A DNA stretch of 64,000 bases. It comes from Poriferisphaera corsica (GTDB lineage Bacteria > Planctomycetota > Phycisphaerae > Phycisphaerales > Phycisphaeraceae). Positions within the stretch are counted from its first letter, which is position 1, and every line of letters begins with the position of its first letter. This document shows positions 25,877 to 35,575 of this stretch, piece by piece. The notes under the pieces are model-generated. The model was not told the DNA's origin. It was given only the letters and a program-made list of their open reading frames with translations, and made no database searches. A program made the translations under genes and the position numbers. The stretch spans positions 2,154,175-2,218,174 of the forward strand of contig NZ_CP036425.1 of assembly GCF_007747445.1 (NCBI RefSeq), written 5' to 3'.

Positions 25877-28870
25877 TTAGCCTAATTTTTTGTTTGCAAA
25901 AGCGGTTGCTGCCTCGATGGCTTCTGGGAGTTTAGATGCGTCTTTGCCACCTGCTTGCGCCATGTCTGGTCGGCCGCCACCACCGCCACCGACGATTGGC
26001 GCGACGTGCTTAACCCAGTCACCAGCTTTAAGTCCTGAAGCGATGAGGTCTTTGGGGACAGAAGCGAGGAGTGCCACTTTGCTGCCGCTGGATCCGGTGA
26101 GGAAGAGGGCGGCATCGGGATGATGGGCACGAATGGTGTCCATCGCGGTGCGAAGATCGTTGGCCCCTGCCCCCTCGAAGTTGTGGGTGATGATCGGGCC
26201 GGTGCTGTCGGCGGCGACTTGCTTGGCGACGTCGGCGATAGCGCCAGCGGCTTGTTGCGACTGCTTTTTCTGAAGTTTGCGGAGTTTCTTTTGCAGTGAC
26301 TCGATGCTATCGCGGAGTTGCGTGCGTGATACAGCGGGGAGCTGTTTGTCAGTGATGGTGTTGCTGAGTGCAGTGAGATTTTTAGCAAGTGTATCGGGGT
26401 CGGCTTTATCTGCGGAAGCGGTGAGATTGTCGAGCTCGGTTTGGAGTTCGGCGGCTTCGGCTTGAGCTTTGGCGGCGAGGTTGCCGGTGAGGGCAGTGAT
26501 ACGGCGGATGCCTTTGGAAGAGGCGTCTTCAGAAATGATCGTGAAGGTTTTGGCTGCGCCTGTTGAAGGGAGATGCGTGCCGCCACAGAATTCGATTGAC
26601 ATGGTTGCCCAATCATTTGAATCTGGATTTGCGAGCAGATCTGCAACTTGAGCGCCGACGGAAACGACACGAACGGTTGGCGGATATTTTTCGCCGAAGA
26701 CGGCGCGGAGGCCGTTGATTTTCAGGGCGTCTTCCTGAGGGGCGTACTCGGTAAATACGGGGAGATCGGCGGCGATATCGGCGTTGACGGCTGACTCGAC
26801 GGCTGTGAGTTGCTCTGTCGTCAGAGAGGATTTGTTGAGGAAGTCGAAACGGAGCTTTTCTTCATCAACAAGAGAACCCTTCTGCATGGTGTCTGGATTA
26901 ACATGATCGCGGAGCGCGCGGTTCATGAGGTGAGTGGTGGTGTGATTATTCATGATGAGGGCGCGGCGATCTTCGTCGACTGCGAGTGAGACTTCGATTT
27001 TGGTATCGCCGGTGGTGTTGGCGAGTTGGCCGTCGGTGACTTCGCCGAGGTGGAAGTAGACGTTGCCGAGTTTGGTTGTGTCTTCGACGAAGATGCGAGC
27101 TCCATCGATAATTTGGATGGCGCCGGTGTCGCCGACTTGGCCACCTGCTTCTGCGTAGAAGGGGGTTTGGTCGAGAACGATCGCAACGCGATCACCTGCA
27201 GACACCCCCTGACCGGCGGTCAGGGGCTTGAATGCGTGAGATTCGAGTTTGAAGATGGTGATCGAGGTTTGAATATTGTTGAGTTCAGTGGCGTCGTAGC
27301 CTTTGAATTTTGTGTCGTTGAGCTTGGTGTGCTGAATGATGTCGTTGAGGGATGCGCGTTCGTCGGCGGAATCGCCGCCTGCGCGTGAGCGGATGCGTGC
27401 TTCCTCCATGAGGCGGTTGAAGCCGTCAGTGTCGACGGTCATGCCGCGCTCTTTGGCCATAAGCTGGGTGAGGCCGATTGGGAAGCCGTAGGTGTCGTGA
27501 AGCTTAAATGCAAAATCTGCGGTAAGTACTGGTCTGCAATCACTCGGGAATGATGAGAAATTCCAGATAATGTACTTGTAATCTTCAGTGCCTGGGGTAC
27601 CAATTTTAGTGCCGACTCTATCTTGTACTGCTATTTCAGCAAATCCGATTTTGTTTTTGTCTTTACCGACAAATATCGAACCTTCTTCGCGAATCTGATG
27701 TTCAAACAAATCAATACCGCGAGCTAAGGTTTTGCGGAAGGAGATTTCTTCGTCTTTGAGTTCGGCTTTGATGTCTTGGGTGTTGGCTTTGAGTTCTGGG
27801 AAGAAGTCGCCCATCTGTTCGACGACGGTGTCGACGAGTTTGTAGAAGAAGGGTTTCTTTGCACCGAGATCGACGTCGCCGAATTTGACTGCACGGCGAA
27901 GGATTGAGCGAAGGACGTATGAACGACCGTCGTTGCCGCAGTGTGCGCCGTCTGCGAGTGAGAAGGTGAGCGTGCGGATGTGGTCGGCGATAACGCGGTA
28001 TGCGATGTCGGTGGGATCGGAAAGTGTTTCCTCGCCGTTTTTATAGGGGGGGGCGCCGGTGATTTTTTGGATGGCTTTGAAGTATGGGGTGAAGACATCG
28101 GTGTCGTAGTTGGAGTCTTTGCCTTGTAGGACACGGACGATTCGTTCGAAGCCCATGCCGGTGTCGACGTGCTTGGCGGGGAGTGGTGTGAGGGATGCGT
28201 CTTGATTGCGGTTGTACTGGATGAAGACGAGGTTCCAGATTTCAACAACGATGTCTTGGGCGTCAGCGTTGACTAGGTTGGCGCCGGAGTAGTCGGGTGA
28301 ACGATCGTAGTGCAGTTCGGAGCATGGGCCGCAGGGGCCGGTGTCGCCCATTTCCCAGAAGTTGTCTTTTTTGTTGCCGGGCTGGACGTGGTCTTTGGGC
28401 AAGTACTTGAGCCACATGTCGCGGGCTTCGTGATCTGGTTCGAGGTTTTCGGAGGCATCGCCTTCAAAATAGGTGGCGTAGAGGCGTTTGGGATCGAGAC
28501 CCCAGACGTTGACGAGTAGATCCCATGCCCAGTCGATGGCTTCTTGTTTGAAGTAGTCGCCGAAGGACCAGTTGCCGAGCATTTCGAAGAAGGTGTGGTG
28601 ATAGGAGTCTTTGCCGACGTCGTCGAGGTCGTTGTGCTTGCCGCCTGCACGGATGCACTTTTGGGTATCGACGGCGCGGGTGTATTCGCGGGAGCCTGTG
28701 CCGAGGAAGACGTCCTTGAACTGGTTCATGCCGGCATTGGTGAAGAGGAGGGTTGGATCGTCGTGGGGGACGACGGGTGAGGAGGGGACAGCGGTGTGGG
28801 CGGCTTTATCGACGAAGTAGTCGATGAACTGCTGACGGATTTGGCTGCTGGTTGGGTGTGTGGTGGGCAT
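25877..28870 (-). CDS. alaS: Alanyl-tRNA synthetase with internal insertion
   Basis: A class II synthetase that charges tRNA-Ala and hydrolyses misacylated Ser/Gly. From ATG 28870 (MPTTHPTSSQIRQQFIDYF) it is 997 residues, about 120 longer than E. coli AlaRS. The catalytic domain shows FTNAGMNQFKDVFLG, QKCIRAGGKHNDLDDVG, FEMLGNWSFGDYFK and WEMGDTGPCGPCSE. The editing domain has NNHTTTHLMNRAL and FCGGTHLPSTG. The C-terminal DHHA1 domain has VGGGGGGRPDMAQAGGKD. An extra segment of about 50-55 residues lies between FRKTLARGIDLFEHQIRE and FAFKLHDTYGFP; its DNA (about 27525-27690) is visibly AT-richer than the surroundings. The frame extends upstream to 29065 without family support. It has its own promoter and is divergent from GH57. 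Confidence 0.96.
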   Translation of the reverse strand: MPTTHPTSSQIRQQFIDYFVDKAAHTAVPSSPVVPHDDPTLLFTNAGMNQFKDVFLGTGSREYTRAVDTQKCIRAGGKHNDLDDVGKDSYHHTFFEMLGNWSFGDYFKQEAIDWAWDLLVNVWGLDPKRLYATYFEGDASENLEPDHEARDMWLKYLPKDHVQPGNKKDNFWEMGDTGPCGPCSELHYDRSPDYSGANLVNADAQDIVVEIWNLVFIQYNRNQDASLTPLPAKHVDTGMGFERIVRVLQGKDSNYDTDVFTPYFKAIQKITGAPPYKNGEETLSDPTDIAYRVIADHIRTLTFSLADGAHCGNDGRSYVLRSILRRAVKFGDVDLGAKKPFFYKLVDTVVEQMGDFFPELKANTQDIKAELKDEEISFRKTLARGIDLFEHQIREEGSIFVGKDKNKIGFAEIAVQDRVGTKIGTPGTEDYKYIIWNFSSFPSDCRPVLTADFAFKLHDTYGFPIGLTQLMAKERGMTVDTDGFNRLMEEARIRSRAGGDSADERASLNDIIQHTKLNDTKFKGYDATELNNIQTSITIFKLESHAFKPLTAGQGVSAGDRVAIVLDQTPFYAEAGGQVGDTGAIQIIDGARIFVEDTTKLGNVYFHLGEVTDGQLANTTGDTKIEVSLAVDEDRRALIMNNHTTTHLMNRALRDHVNPDTMQKGSLVDEEKLRFDFLNKSSLTTEQLTAVESAVNADIAADLPVFTEYAPQEDALKINGLRAVFGEKYPPTVRVVSVGAQVADLLANPDSNDWATMSIEFCGGTHLPSTGAAKTFTIISEDASSKGIRRITALTGNLAAKAQAEAAELQTELDNLTASADKADPDTLAKNLTALSNTITDKQLPAVSRTQLRDSIESLQKKLRKLQKKQSQQAAGAIADVAKQVAADSTGPIITHNFEGAGANDLRTAMDTIRAHHPDAALFLTGSSGSKVALLASVPKDLIASGLKAGDWVKHVAPIVGGGGGGRPDMAQAGGKDASKLPEAIEAATAFANKKLG

Positions 28871-29225
28871 GATCGGTGATCCTGAGTGACGGATGGCCCT
28901 TGATGATCGCGGTGTAGCGAGCGAGGGGCACTGGGAAGAAGGAAAAGCTTGGCTGTTTCCGGATACTTTTGTATGAAGACTATTGCTAAATCCAGTCGCA
29001 ATATGGGATACTGCTACCGGATCGTGCAAAGGGATAGTATATCCGATGGTGCGGATGTGAACCATATTTGGGGAGAGTTGGATAGTGGAGCAGAAAGTGC
29101 CAAGATCGGGGGATTCAGGTGGGTATGATTTAGGTGAAAAGTTGCGTTAAAGAGCAAGGTGGGCACAATGTACATGTCGCGTGAGGTTGCGCGGCTAGAT
29201 TGACCAAGACAGAGGGCATGCCAGG

Positions 29226-30413
29226 ATGGCTTCAGTTTGTTTCTACTTTCAAGTGCATCAGCCGCCAAGGCTGAAACGATACAGCATTTTCGATTCGGGA
29301 GATCAGTATTTTGATGATGCTCGCAATCGCGAGATTTTGCGTAAGGTTGCGCATCGTTCGTATATGCCGACGCTGAAGCTGTTGGGCGAGTTGATCCATA
29401 AGCATGATGGACAATTTCGAGTGTCTTTTTCACTGACCGGGTGTGTGATCGATCAGCTTAGGCGGTTTGCCCCCGAGGTGCTGGAGGAATTCAAGAAGCT
29501 GGCTGAGACGGGGTGTGTGGAATTTTTAGCAGAGACATATCATCACAGTTTGAGCTTTTTGTATAGCAAGCAGGAATTTCTGGAGCAGGTTGAGCTGCAT
29601 CTGGAGTTGATCGATGAGATCTTTGGGCAGCGGCCAACGATCTTCCGAAATACCGAGTTGATTTACAATAATGAATTGGCGTCGTTTATTGCAGATACGC
29701 ATTTGTTTAGAGGAATCATCGCAGAGGGGACTGAGAAGATTTTGAATGGTAGAAGTCCGAATCATATCTTTGATCCGCCTGATGAGATTGATATCGCGCT
29801 GTTGTTGAAAAATTATCGATTGAGTGATGATATTGCCTATCGTTTTTCGAATCAGAGTTGGCCGCAATGGCCATTGACGGCTGAGAAGTTTGCGGGGTGG
29901 ATTAATAAGATGAACGATGTTGAGGGGCGAATGTGTAATCTGTTCATGGATATCGAAACGTTTGGCGAGCATCAATGGGAAAACAGCGGAATTTTTGATT
30001 TTATGCGCAAGTTGCCAAGCGCGGTGATTGCTTTAGGCGATGATTTTAAGACGCCGGGTGAGTGTTTGGATTGGTATGACTCGTCGGATATTTTTGATAG
30101 TGAAGAGATTATATCTTGGGCTGATAGCGAGCGGGATATTACGGCGTGGAATGGAAATGCGATGCAGGGGAGCGCATTAGCTGAAATATATGGCCTGGAA
30201 AAAGCGGTAAAGAAAACGGGTGATCCATCGATTATTGAAGATTGGCGTAAGTTAACGTGTAGTGATCATTTCTATTACATGTGTACTAAGTATTTTGATG
30301 ATGGTGCGGTGCATAAGTATTTCAGCCCGTATGATTCACCTTATGACGGATATATCAATTTCATGAATGTGTTGGATAATCTCAAAACACGTTTACCATC
30401 GGATGAAAAATAA
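29226..30413 (+). CDS. Glycoside hydrolase family 57 (alpha-amylase/glucanotransferase type)
   Basis: A 395-residue GH57 enzyme: the N-terminal VCFYFQVHQPPRLKRYSIFD (HQP motif), the RVSFSLTGCVIDQL strand, FLAETYHHSLSFL, the nucleophile region FRNTELIYNNE (about 139-149) and the acid region FMDIETFGEHQWE (about 239-251). Retaining GH57 enzymes act on alpha-1,4-glucans as amylases, 4-alpha-glucanotransferases or branching enzymes; the exact activity cannot be fixed here. No signal peptide, so it is cytosolic and probably handles glycogen or maltodextrin, together with GlgP at 2.2-4.8 kb. It is convergent with a GT4 gene only 6 nt away. A weak CCAGG lies before the ATG. Confidence 0.92.
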   Translation: MASVCFYFQVHQPPRLKRYSIFDSGDQYFDDARNREILRKVAHRSYMPTLKLLGELIHKHDGQFRVSFSLTGCVIDQLRRFAPEVLEEFKKLAETGCVEFLAETYHHSLSFLYSKQEFLEQVELHLELIDEIFGQRPTIFRNTELIYNNELASFIADTHLFRGIIAEGTEKILNGRSPNHIFDPPDEIDIALLLKNYRLSDDIAYRFSNQSWPQWPLTAEKFAGWINKMNDVEGRMCNLFMDIETFGEHQWENSGIFDFMRKLPSAVIALGDDFKTPGECLDWYDSSDIFDSEEIISWADSERDITAWNGNAMQGSALAEIYGLEKAVKKTGDPSIIEDWRKLTCSDHFYYMCTKYFDDGAVHKYFSPYDSPYDGYINFMNVLDNLKTRLPSDEK

Positions 30414-30419
30414 TCGCCA

Positions 30420-31634
30420 TTATTTTATAGGTTTAATGCACGATTGAGGATCATCGGGTAGTGGCCGATGCTTTGGTGAAATGTGTTTTGCTTGCGATTT
30501 GGTTTCAGTCGCGATCACAGAGTTAAAAATATTTTCTATTTGATTGACGATCGATGACCAGCTTAGTTGTAAGGCATACTTGGCTGCGTTTTGTCTTAAC
30601 GTTTGTATTAGCTCAGGATTCGAGGCAAGCCGGAATGATTCTGAGGTGAATTGTTCGGTGTTATCTAATTCGGGAGCAAGGCCGTTGTGGTTGTGTGTGA
30701 TGTGCATTGATGTTGCCGCATAGTTATAGGCAACGACGGCGAGGCCTGATGCGAGGGCTTCTGTGATAACGTTTCCGAAGGTTTCGGTATTTGACGCAAA
30801 GAGAAACACATCGGCTGATGCGTAGTGTTGAGCGAGTTCCTGGTCTCGTTTCATGCCCACAAATATCACGTTTGGGTATCTTTTCTGAAGCGTTTTTCTA
30901 GCTGGCCCATCCCCAACAAGTACGAGTTTGGCATTGAGATTTACTTGGGATATTTGTTGGAATGTTTGGATTACAACCGGAATATTCTTTTCTTCTGCGA
31001 TGCGGCTTACGCATATAAAAACAATTTCATTATCTGCCGCTCCCCATGATTTGCGGAGATGATCGTTACGTTGTTCTGGGTTAAAAAGATTGGTATCAAC
31101 ACCACGGCCGACAACATGCAAGTTGAGAAAATGTTCTTTTGCCAAAATATTCCGCATGTCATAGGAAGGAACAATGGTGGCTTGAGTAGCATTATGAAAG
31201 TAGCGAAGATATTTAATCGCTGCTTGATGAAGGAAGGCGTAGCCATAGTGCTTGGTGTAGGTTTGGAAATTCGTATGGAAGGTCGAGGATATTGGGATTT
31301 CTAATCTCTTTGCAGCCCACAGCGCGGTCAATCCGAGAGGACCTTCTGTAGCAATATGCACAATATCGGGGCGACGATAACGCCAACGATTTAGGAGCTT
31401 ACGTCGAGCTGGAAGGCCAAATTTTAAGCCGTTGTATTTAGGCAACGGAAGGCCAGGGACAGTGACCTGTTCGAGATGACCTGAAACCGATGGGATATCG
31501 CCTTTATGTTGCTTAGGCCGAATGATCTCGATCTCATGATGTCTATCGAGTAAGCCTTCGACAATTTTGCTAACCGTCAGCGCAACGCCATTGATTTCAG
31601 GCGGAAAAGTTTCGGTAATTATTGCCGCTCTCAT
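30420..31634 (-). CDS. Glycosyltransferase family 4, MgtA-like
   Basis: A GT-B fold retaining glycosyltransferase, about 404 residues. The acceptor domain begins RAAIITETFPPEINGVALTV, the start of the GDP-mannose-dependent alpha-mannosyltransferase/MgtA group, with RPDIVHIATEGPLGLTALW and STFHTNFQTYTKHYG. The donor domain has VVGRGVDTNLFNPEQR, LVLVGDGPARKTL, VGMKRDQELAQHYASADVFL and the nucleotide-sugar ExE-like NTETFGNVITEALASG. The likely product is a lipid- or glucan-linked glycoside; the sugar is not certain. An in-frame TTG lies at 31640, but ATG 31634 is preferred; TACTAT sits 5 nt before it. The 3' end is 6 nt from the convergent GH57. Confidence 0.9.
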   Translation of the reverse strand: MRAAIITETFPPEINGVALTVSKIVEGLLDRHHEIEIIRPKQHKGDIPSVSGHLEQVTVPGLPLPKYNGLKFGLPARRKLLNRWRYRRPDIVHIATEGPLGLTALWAAKRLEIPISSTFHTNFQTYTKHYGYAFLHQAAIKYLRYFHNATQATIVPSYDMRNILAKEHFLNLHVVGRGVDTNLFNPEQRNDHLRKSWGAADNEIVFICVSRIAEEKNIPVVIQTFQQISQVNLNAKLVLVGDGPARKTLQKRYPNVIFVGMKRDQELAQHYASADVFLFASNTETFGNVITEALASGLAVVAYNYAATSMHITHNHNGLAPELDNTEQFTSESFRLASNPELIQTLRQNAAKYALQLSWSSIVNQIENIFNSVIATETKSQAKHISPKHRPLPDDPQSCIKPIK

Positions 31635-31700
31635 GAGCAATAGTATGGCAGTATCATGTTAATATTTAGTGATCAAAGTTTAGAATTGATAAATACAACG

Positions 31701-32666
31701 CTACCAAGTGTAATTTATGGTTCGATTGGAATTTGGAACTAGCAGTTGAAGTTCAAAGCTATTGCCATTTGCTGAGTATACAACCATTTGCTTGAAATCT
31801 TCGGGCAGATTCATATTCACGACTTCAATGTGGCTGGGTAGATGCTCATTTTTTAATTGATATGTTCTAATTGCATTCGAGAGTAAGAGTAAATTTTTCT
31901 CGAAATATAATAGTGTTGCGCATGTATTTAGGCTTGTAATCTCAGCATAAGTCACTGTAGTTATTATTGCCCAATGTGGTATTTCCTGAGATTTAAAGAT
32001 TATCTGAGTAACCGCTTTGTTATGATATTGCACATATAACAGATAGGTGGCTTCGAGGAGTTTTATGATATCATGTGTTTGCCAATTAAGATTCTCTTGC
32101 GGCAAGGCGTTATGGTTTTGCGATGGATTGATATAAAAAAGAAGTTTTTCAGCACAAATCTTTACGAGTGATTCTTTCATTATAGAAGATGGGTTGATCT
32201 GATTGCAGAGTAATAACAATTGGGGGTCTATTGTGATGTTTAAGTTGCGGTAGTAAGCGTTTAATTTTTTAATCAGATAGCATGCCATCAGAACACGTGT
32301 TTCATCGCTTATGCGTGTGTCACTTGTATGAATGTATTTCCAATATTCGTTGAATTTAGTGCTCGTTAATTGAGTGACTAATTCATCTGGCGTTAATTCT
32401 ATACAGCTGTCAATATACTTCAGCCATTGTCGATAGAAACGATTCGAATCGATCATGCGTTGGTATACGAACCCCTCGCATGTCGTTGCTTCGGTTAGAT
32501 CATATTGTTCAGCGTACTGAATTAAATCAATTTGCTGAGTGTTCCAGTTTGTCAGTGCGTTTTGCAATCGAGCTTCATTTAAGTAGCTTCGTATCGAAAA
32601 AAGTAACAAAACAGACAGAATCACTATTGGTATAATGACATACGATAATTTGCTTGAATGCTTCAT
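31701..32666 (-). CDS. Hypothetical membrane-anchored protein
   Basis: 321 residues, no recognised family. One N-terminal membrane helix (YVIIPIVILSVLLLFSIRSYL, about 9-29) anchors a mostly helical, AT-rich-coded domain with several cysteines (LLLLCNQI, LVKICAEKL, NTCATLLY). The C-terminal 40 residues (AIRTYQLKNEHLPSHIEVVN ... FELQLLVPNSNRTINYTW) recall the tail of type II secretion-like or planctomycete DUF proteins in which an RxYxxxxxxxP motif precedes a strand pair, but this is only a resemblance. It is transcribed in the same direction as the GT4 gene 66 nt downstream. Confidence 0.6.
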   Translation of the reverse strand: MKHSSKLSYVIIPIVILSVLLLFSIRSYLNEARLQNALTNWNTQQIDLIQYAEQYDLTEATTCEGFVYQRMIDSNRFYRQWLKYIDSCIELTPDELVTQLTSTKFNEYWKYIHTSDTRISDETRVLMACYLIKKLNAYYRNLNITIDPQLLLLCNQINPSSIMKESLVKICAEKLLFYINPSQNHNALPQENLNWQTHDIIKLLEATYLLYVQYHNKAVTQIIFKSQEIPHWAIITTVTYAEITSLNTCATLLYFEKNLLLLSNAIRTYQLKNEHLPSHIEVVNMNLPEDFKQMVVYSANGNSFELQLLVPNSNRTINYTW

Positions 32667-32769
32667 TAGAACCCGGCTTCAAATGAATGCAAGTATGATA
32701 AAATAACGAACGGTATCTTATCTGCATGTAATGACGTTAGTCAGCAGAAGATATTTCATGCAGATTCAA

Positions 32770-33117
32770 TTAAATTTTATCAAACGCACTAGATACTAAT
32801 TTATCCGCACCACAATACATACAGCGTTGATGGCGTTGAGACATGGTTCGATTACAAGCACTACACTTTGAAACGGTACGAGTTGCTTTGCCGTCTTCAT
32901 TTCCATCCATTAAATCAATCACACGAACACGTTCAAGTAAGTCATGTTCTGATAGATCCGTTTTGTCCTGAAGAAGAGACCACATGGCCATGCATACGAG
33001 TGATAGGCGATCGATACGATCTTCAAGGTTTCTTGAGCTGTTTGCCTCTGTAGATGAAGCCCGTTTATCAAACATACCTCGAATGGCCATCTCCGGCCAA
33101 GGACTATTTTCAGTCAT
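32770..33117 (-). CDS. Small protein with C-terminal zinc ribbon
   Basis: 115 residues, function unknown. A helical N-terminal part (SSRNLEDRIDRLSLVCMAMW) is followed by HDLLERVRVIDLMDGNEDGK and a clear C4 zinc ribbon CSACNRTMSQRHQRCMYCG near the end. A ribbon at the C-terminus with an adjacent basic stretch suggests nucleic-acid or protein binding. It lies 36 nt after pheA on the same strand and may be co-transcribed with it. Confidence 0.6.
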   Translation of the reverse strand: MTENSPWPEMAIRGMFDKRASSTEANSSRNLEDRIDRLSLVCMAMWSLLQDKTDLSEHDLLERVRVIDLMDGNEDGKATRTVSKCSACNRTMSQRHQRCMYCGADKLVSSAFDKI

Positions 33118-33153
33118 TTTTAGATACTCCGGAAGCGTTTTATTTAAGAAAAA

Positions 33154-34263
33154 CTAGAGGACATCCCGTGCGCGTGGGTATGCACCGAGGACATTAATCT
33201 GCAGACAATGTTTCTTAGCGTCTTCTATGGCTTTGGTTACTTTATCGTCTTTGATATGCCCTTGGACATCGATAAAGAAATAGTATTCCCAATTTACACG
33301 TTTTGACGGCCGCTTATCGATATGCGTCAGGTTAATGCCATGATCACGGAAGACATTAAGTACATCAGACAGCGCACCCGCGGCATGTTCTGTTGTGAAC
33401 ATAATTGAAGTTTTGTCGTCGCCGGTTGGACGAGAATATTGTTTTCCGATGATGAAGAAACGAGTGGTATTGGATGGGTTGTCTTCAATATTCTCGAAAA
33501 GTGTTTTCAGGTTATAGAGTTCGGCTGCAAGTTTCGATGAGATGGCTGCTGAGCCAGGCTCTCTGGAAGCAATTTCGGCGGCTTTGGAGGTCGATGCTGC
33601 TGTAATGCGTTCAGCGTTGGGTAATTGCGAGGAAAGCCAATTGCGACATTGAGCGAGTGGCTGTGGGTGTGAGTAGACACGCTTGATTTCATTTAACGGG
33701 CAGTTGGCGAGTAGATTATGGTGGATGCCGAGCAGTATTTCGGCACACACATTGACGTCCGTGCCGGAATATGTGAGGAATGAATCGAGCGTGTCGCCGA
33801 CAGCTCCCTCAGTGGAATTTTCGATAGGCACAACACCCAAATCGATATGCCCGCGGTGTACTTCTTCAAATACGGACGAGATCCCAACGAGATTATCGTA
33901 TTCAATGGAGGCACCGAATTTTCGACGGGCTGCGAGATGAGAGAAGGTACCTTGTGGACCGAGGTAGCCGACGCGAAGTGGGCGTTCAAGGGCAAATGAG
34001 CCGGACATCAGTTCACGCCAAATGGCTTCGATGCAGGAATTGGGTAGTGGCCCTTGATTGCGCTTACGTATTTTGGCAAGCACCTGCTGTTCGCGGTCGG
34101 GAGCATAGATTGGAGTATCGGTTTGGCCCGAATTTTTGATATGGCCAACTTCAACAACGACACGGGCTCGCTCATTGAGCAGGTCGATGAGCTGCTGGTC
34201 GAGTTCATCAATCTGCTGGCGAAGCGGGGCGAGTGCATCGTCTGGCGCGGTCTTGTCGTTCAT
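33154..34263 (-). CDS. pheA: Chorismate mutase/prephenate dehydratase (P-protein)
   Basis: A bifunctional phenylalanine-biosynthesis enzyme, 369 residues. The chorismate mutase AroQ domain (about 8-90) has LRQQIDELDQQLIDLLNERA and later GPLPNSCIEAIWRELMSGS. The prephenate dehydratase domain (about 97-275) has RVGYLGPQGTFSHLAARRKF, VVPIENSTEGAVGDTLDSF and SNTTRFFIIGK. The regulatory ACT domain (about 283-369) has HAAGALSDVLNVFRDHGINL and HIDKRPSK, the counterpart of the ESRP Phe-binding motif, so feedback inhibition by phenylalanine is likely. No strong Shine-Dalgarno is visible. A zinc-ribbon protein gene follows 36 nt downstream. aroC lies at 49.6 kb, in a separate unit. Confidence 0.96.
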   Translation of the reverse strand: MNDKTAPDDALAPLRQQIDELDQQLIDLLNERARVVVEVGHIKNSGQTDTPIYAPDREQQVLAKIRKRNQGPLPNSCIEAIWRELMSGSFALERPLRVGYLGPQGTFSHLAARRKFGASIEYDNLVGISSVFEEVHRGHIDLGVVPIENSTEGAVGDTLDSFLTYSGTDVNVCAEILLGIHHNLLANCPLNEIKRVYSHPQPLAQCRNWLSSQLPNAERITAASTSKAAEIASREPGSAAISSKLAAELYNLKTLFENIEDNPSNTTRFFIIGKQYSRPTGDDKTSIMFTTEHAAGALSDVLNVFRDHGINLTHIDKRPSKRVNWEYYFFIDVQGHIKDDKVTKAIEDAKKHCLQINVLGAYPRARDVL

Positions 34264-34420
34264 GATTCGCGTTTCTCTAAGGGTTTATGCGTGTATATTT
34301 CATGGTATTGTAACGGCAATGGGGTTCTTTGGGCGATATATCATGTGGAAGTTTCCCCTTTGTGATCCTGTTCTGCATCTGGGGCGTGTTACAGGAAAAC
34401 CTTGACGTCAGGATAAATCT

Positions 34421-35464
34421 GTGAATGGAATTGACTATATCTTGGGGCAGAGCAACATCTTACCGATTGGTTTGACAATTGCGATGGGTGTTGCGATGGC
34501 GGTCGGATTAGTACTTTGGCTGATTGGTCGATCGATAGCCAAACCAGCATGTGTCATCAGTGGGTTGGTGTTAGGTGGTATTGGTGGGTTGGCTGCGGCA
34601 ACGTATTGGCAGTTAGAGGGACTGATGATTCTGCCACTGATCGTTGGATTTGCTCTTGCGGGGGCTCTGCTATCTGGTTTGCTTTTCCGCCTCTGGATGG
34701 GTATTAGCGGCGGTATTTTGTTAGCTGTGCTTGGGCCTCTCTGTATGTTCGTCTGGCAAGGTGCAGATGTTACGATTCTAAATGATGAACCACAGACCGA
34801 TTCTGTACAAAGTGAAGATGCGAGTTCGCTGCTCGGGCCAATTAAGAATGTGATCGCTGAATCTAAAGAACCAGATGCCACAGAAACGCAGAATCAAATC
34901 ACAACCTTGGTAACAAGCGTGGTTAGCAGTGTTACTAGTGACGATGCAGAAAGTAAGGAAAAATCAGAAGATCCTGATTGGGCTGATTCTGTGATCAAAA
35001 CTGTACTCAATGCAGACGATCAAAGCTCCAGTATGGATGATGGGGAAGCGTCTGGTGATGCCATATCCAATCCTGTTGATAAGGTCGTGCAGAGCGAGTT
35101 AGCACAAAAATTTATCGCCACAATCAATGGCATGCGGGATCGAGCTTCTGATCAGATAACGACTTGGTGGAATGTGAGAACTCAGGAAGAAAAGATGAGT
35201 ATCGGGATCGCTGCGATGGCTGGCGGTCTAATCGGTCTTCTTTTTGGACTGATTGCGCCCTATTGGGCTGCGAGTGCTGAGTCGGCATTGGTCGGGGCAA
35301 TACTCATTCTTTTGCCAGGTATGAATCTCGCCGAAGTCTATTTGCCAGTTGCAGAACCGTATTTACCGAACAGTCCACGCTCAATTCTCGTGTTTTTAGG
35401 TCTGATAACGGTAATTGGGGTGCTGATTCAGTGGATGATTTTCCGCAGATCGGCCGATAAATAG
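34421..35464 (+). CDS. Multispan membrane protein with internal acidic soluble segment
   Basis: 347 residues from GTG 34421 (AGGA 7 nt upstream). The first 120 residues contain five or six short hydrophobic helices with Gly-rich packing (VISGLVLGGIGGLAAATYW, LPLIVGFALAGALLSGLLF, LWMGISGGILLAVLGPL). A polar, Ser/Asp/Glu-rich stretch (about 125-235) follows, and then another block of helices (IGIAAMAGGLIGLLFGLIAP; SILVFLGLITVIGVLIQWM). The helix block resembles the TMEM198/DUF4203-type arrangement of the next gene, so the two are probably paralogous. The function is unknown. The next gene starts 112 nt downstream in the same direction and both end at the terminator at 36336. Confidence 0.65.
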   Translation: MNGIDYILGQSNILPIGLTIAMGVAMAVGLVLWLIGRSIAKPACVISGLVLGGIGGLAAATYWQLEGLMILPLIVGFALAGALLSGLLFRLWMGISGGILLAVLGPLCMFVWQGADVTILNDEPQTDSVQSEDASSLLGPIKNVIAESKEPDATETQNQITTLVTSVVSSVTSDDAESKEKSEDPDWADSVIKTVLNADDQSSSMDDGEASGDAISNPVDKVVQSELAQKFIATINGMRDRASDQITTWWNVRTQEEKMSIGIAAMAGGLIGLLFGLIAPYWAASAESALVGAILILLPGMNLAEVYLPVAEPYLPNSPRSILVFLGLITVIGVLIQWMIFRRSADK

Positions 35465-35575
35465 ATCAGCTTATAAAATCCTGTGTCTGTTCTTGCGCAG
35501 ATATTAGAGAGACGCCGCGGTGATATGAGGGTAACCCCATCCTGATAGCACGTGGCCTGTCAGAAGGAGCTGATC

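Noticed and set aside
25882-26670. 262-codon Ser/Pro-rich ORF antiparallel-frame to the end of alaS
   Set aside because: Same-strand shifted frame of alaS; Ser/Pro richness is typical of such shadows in this composition.
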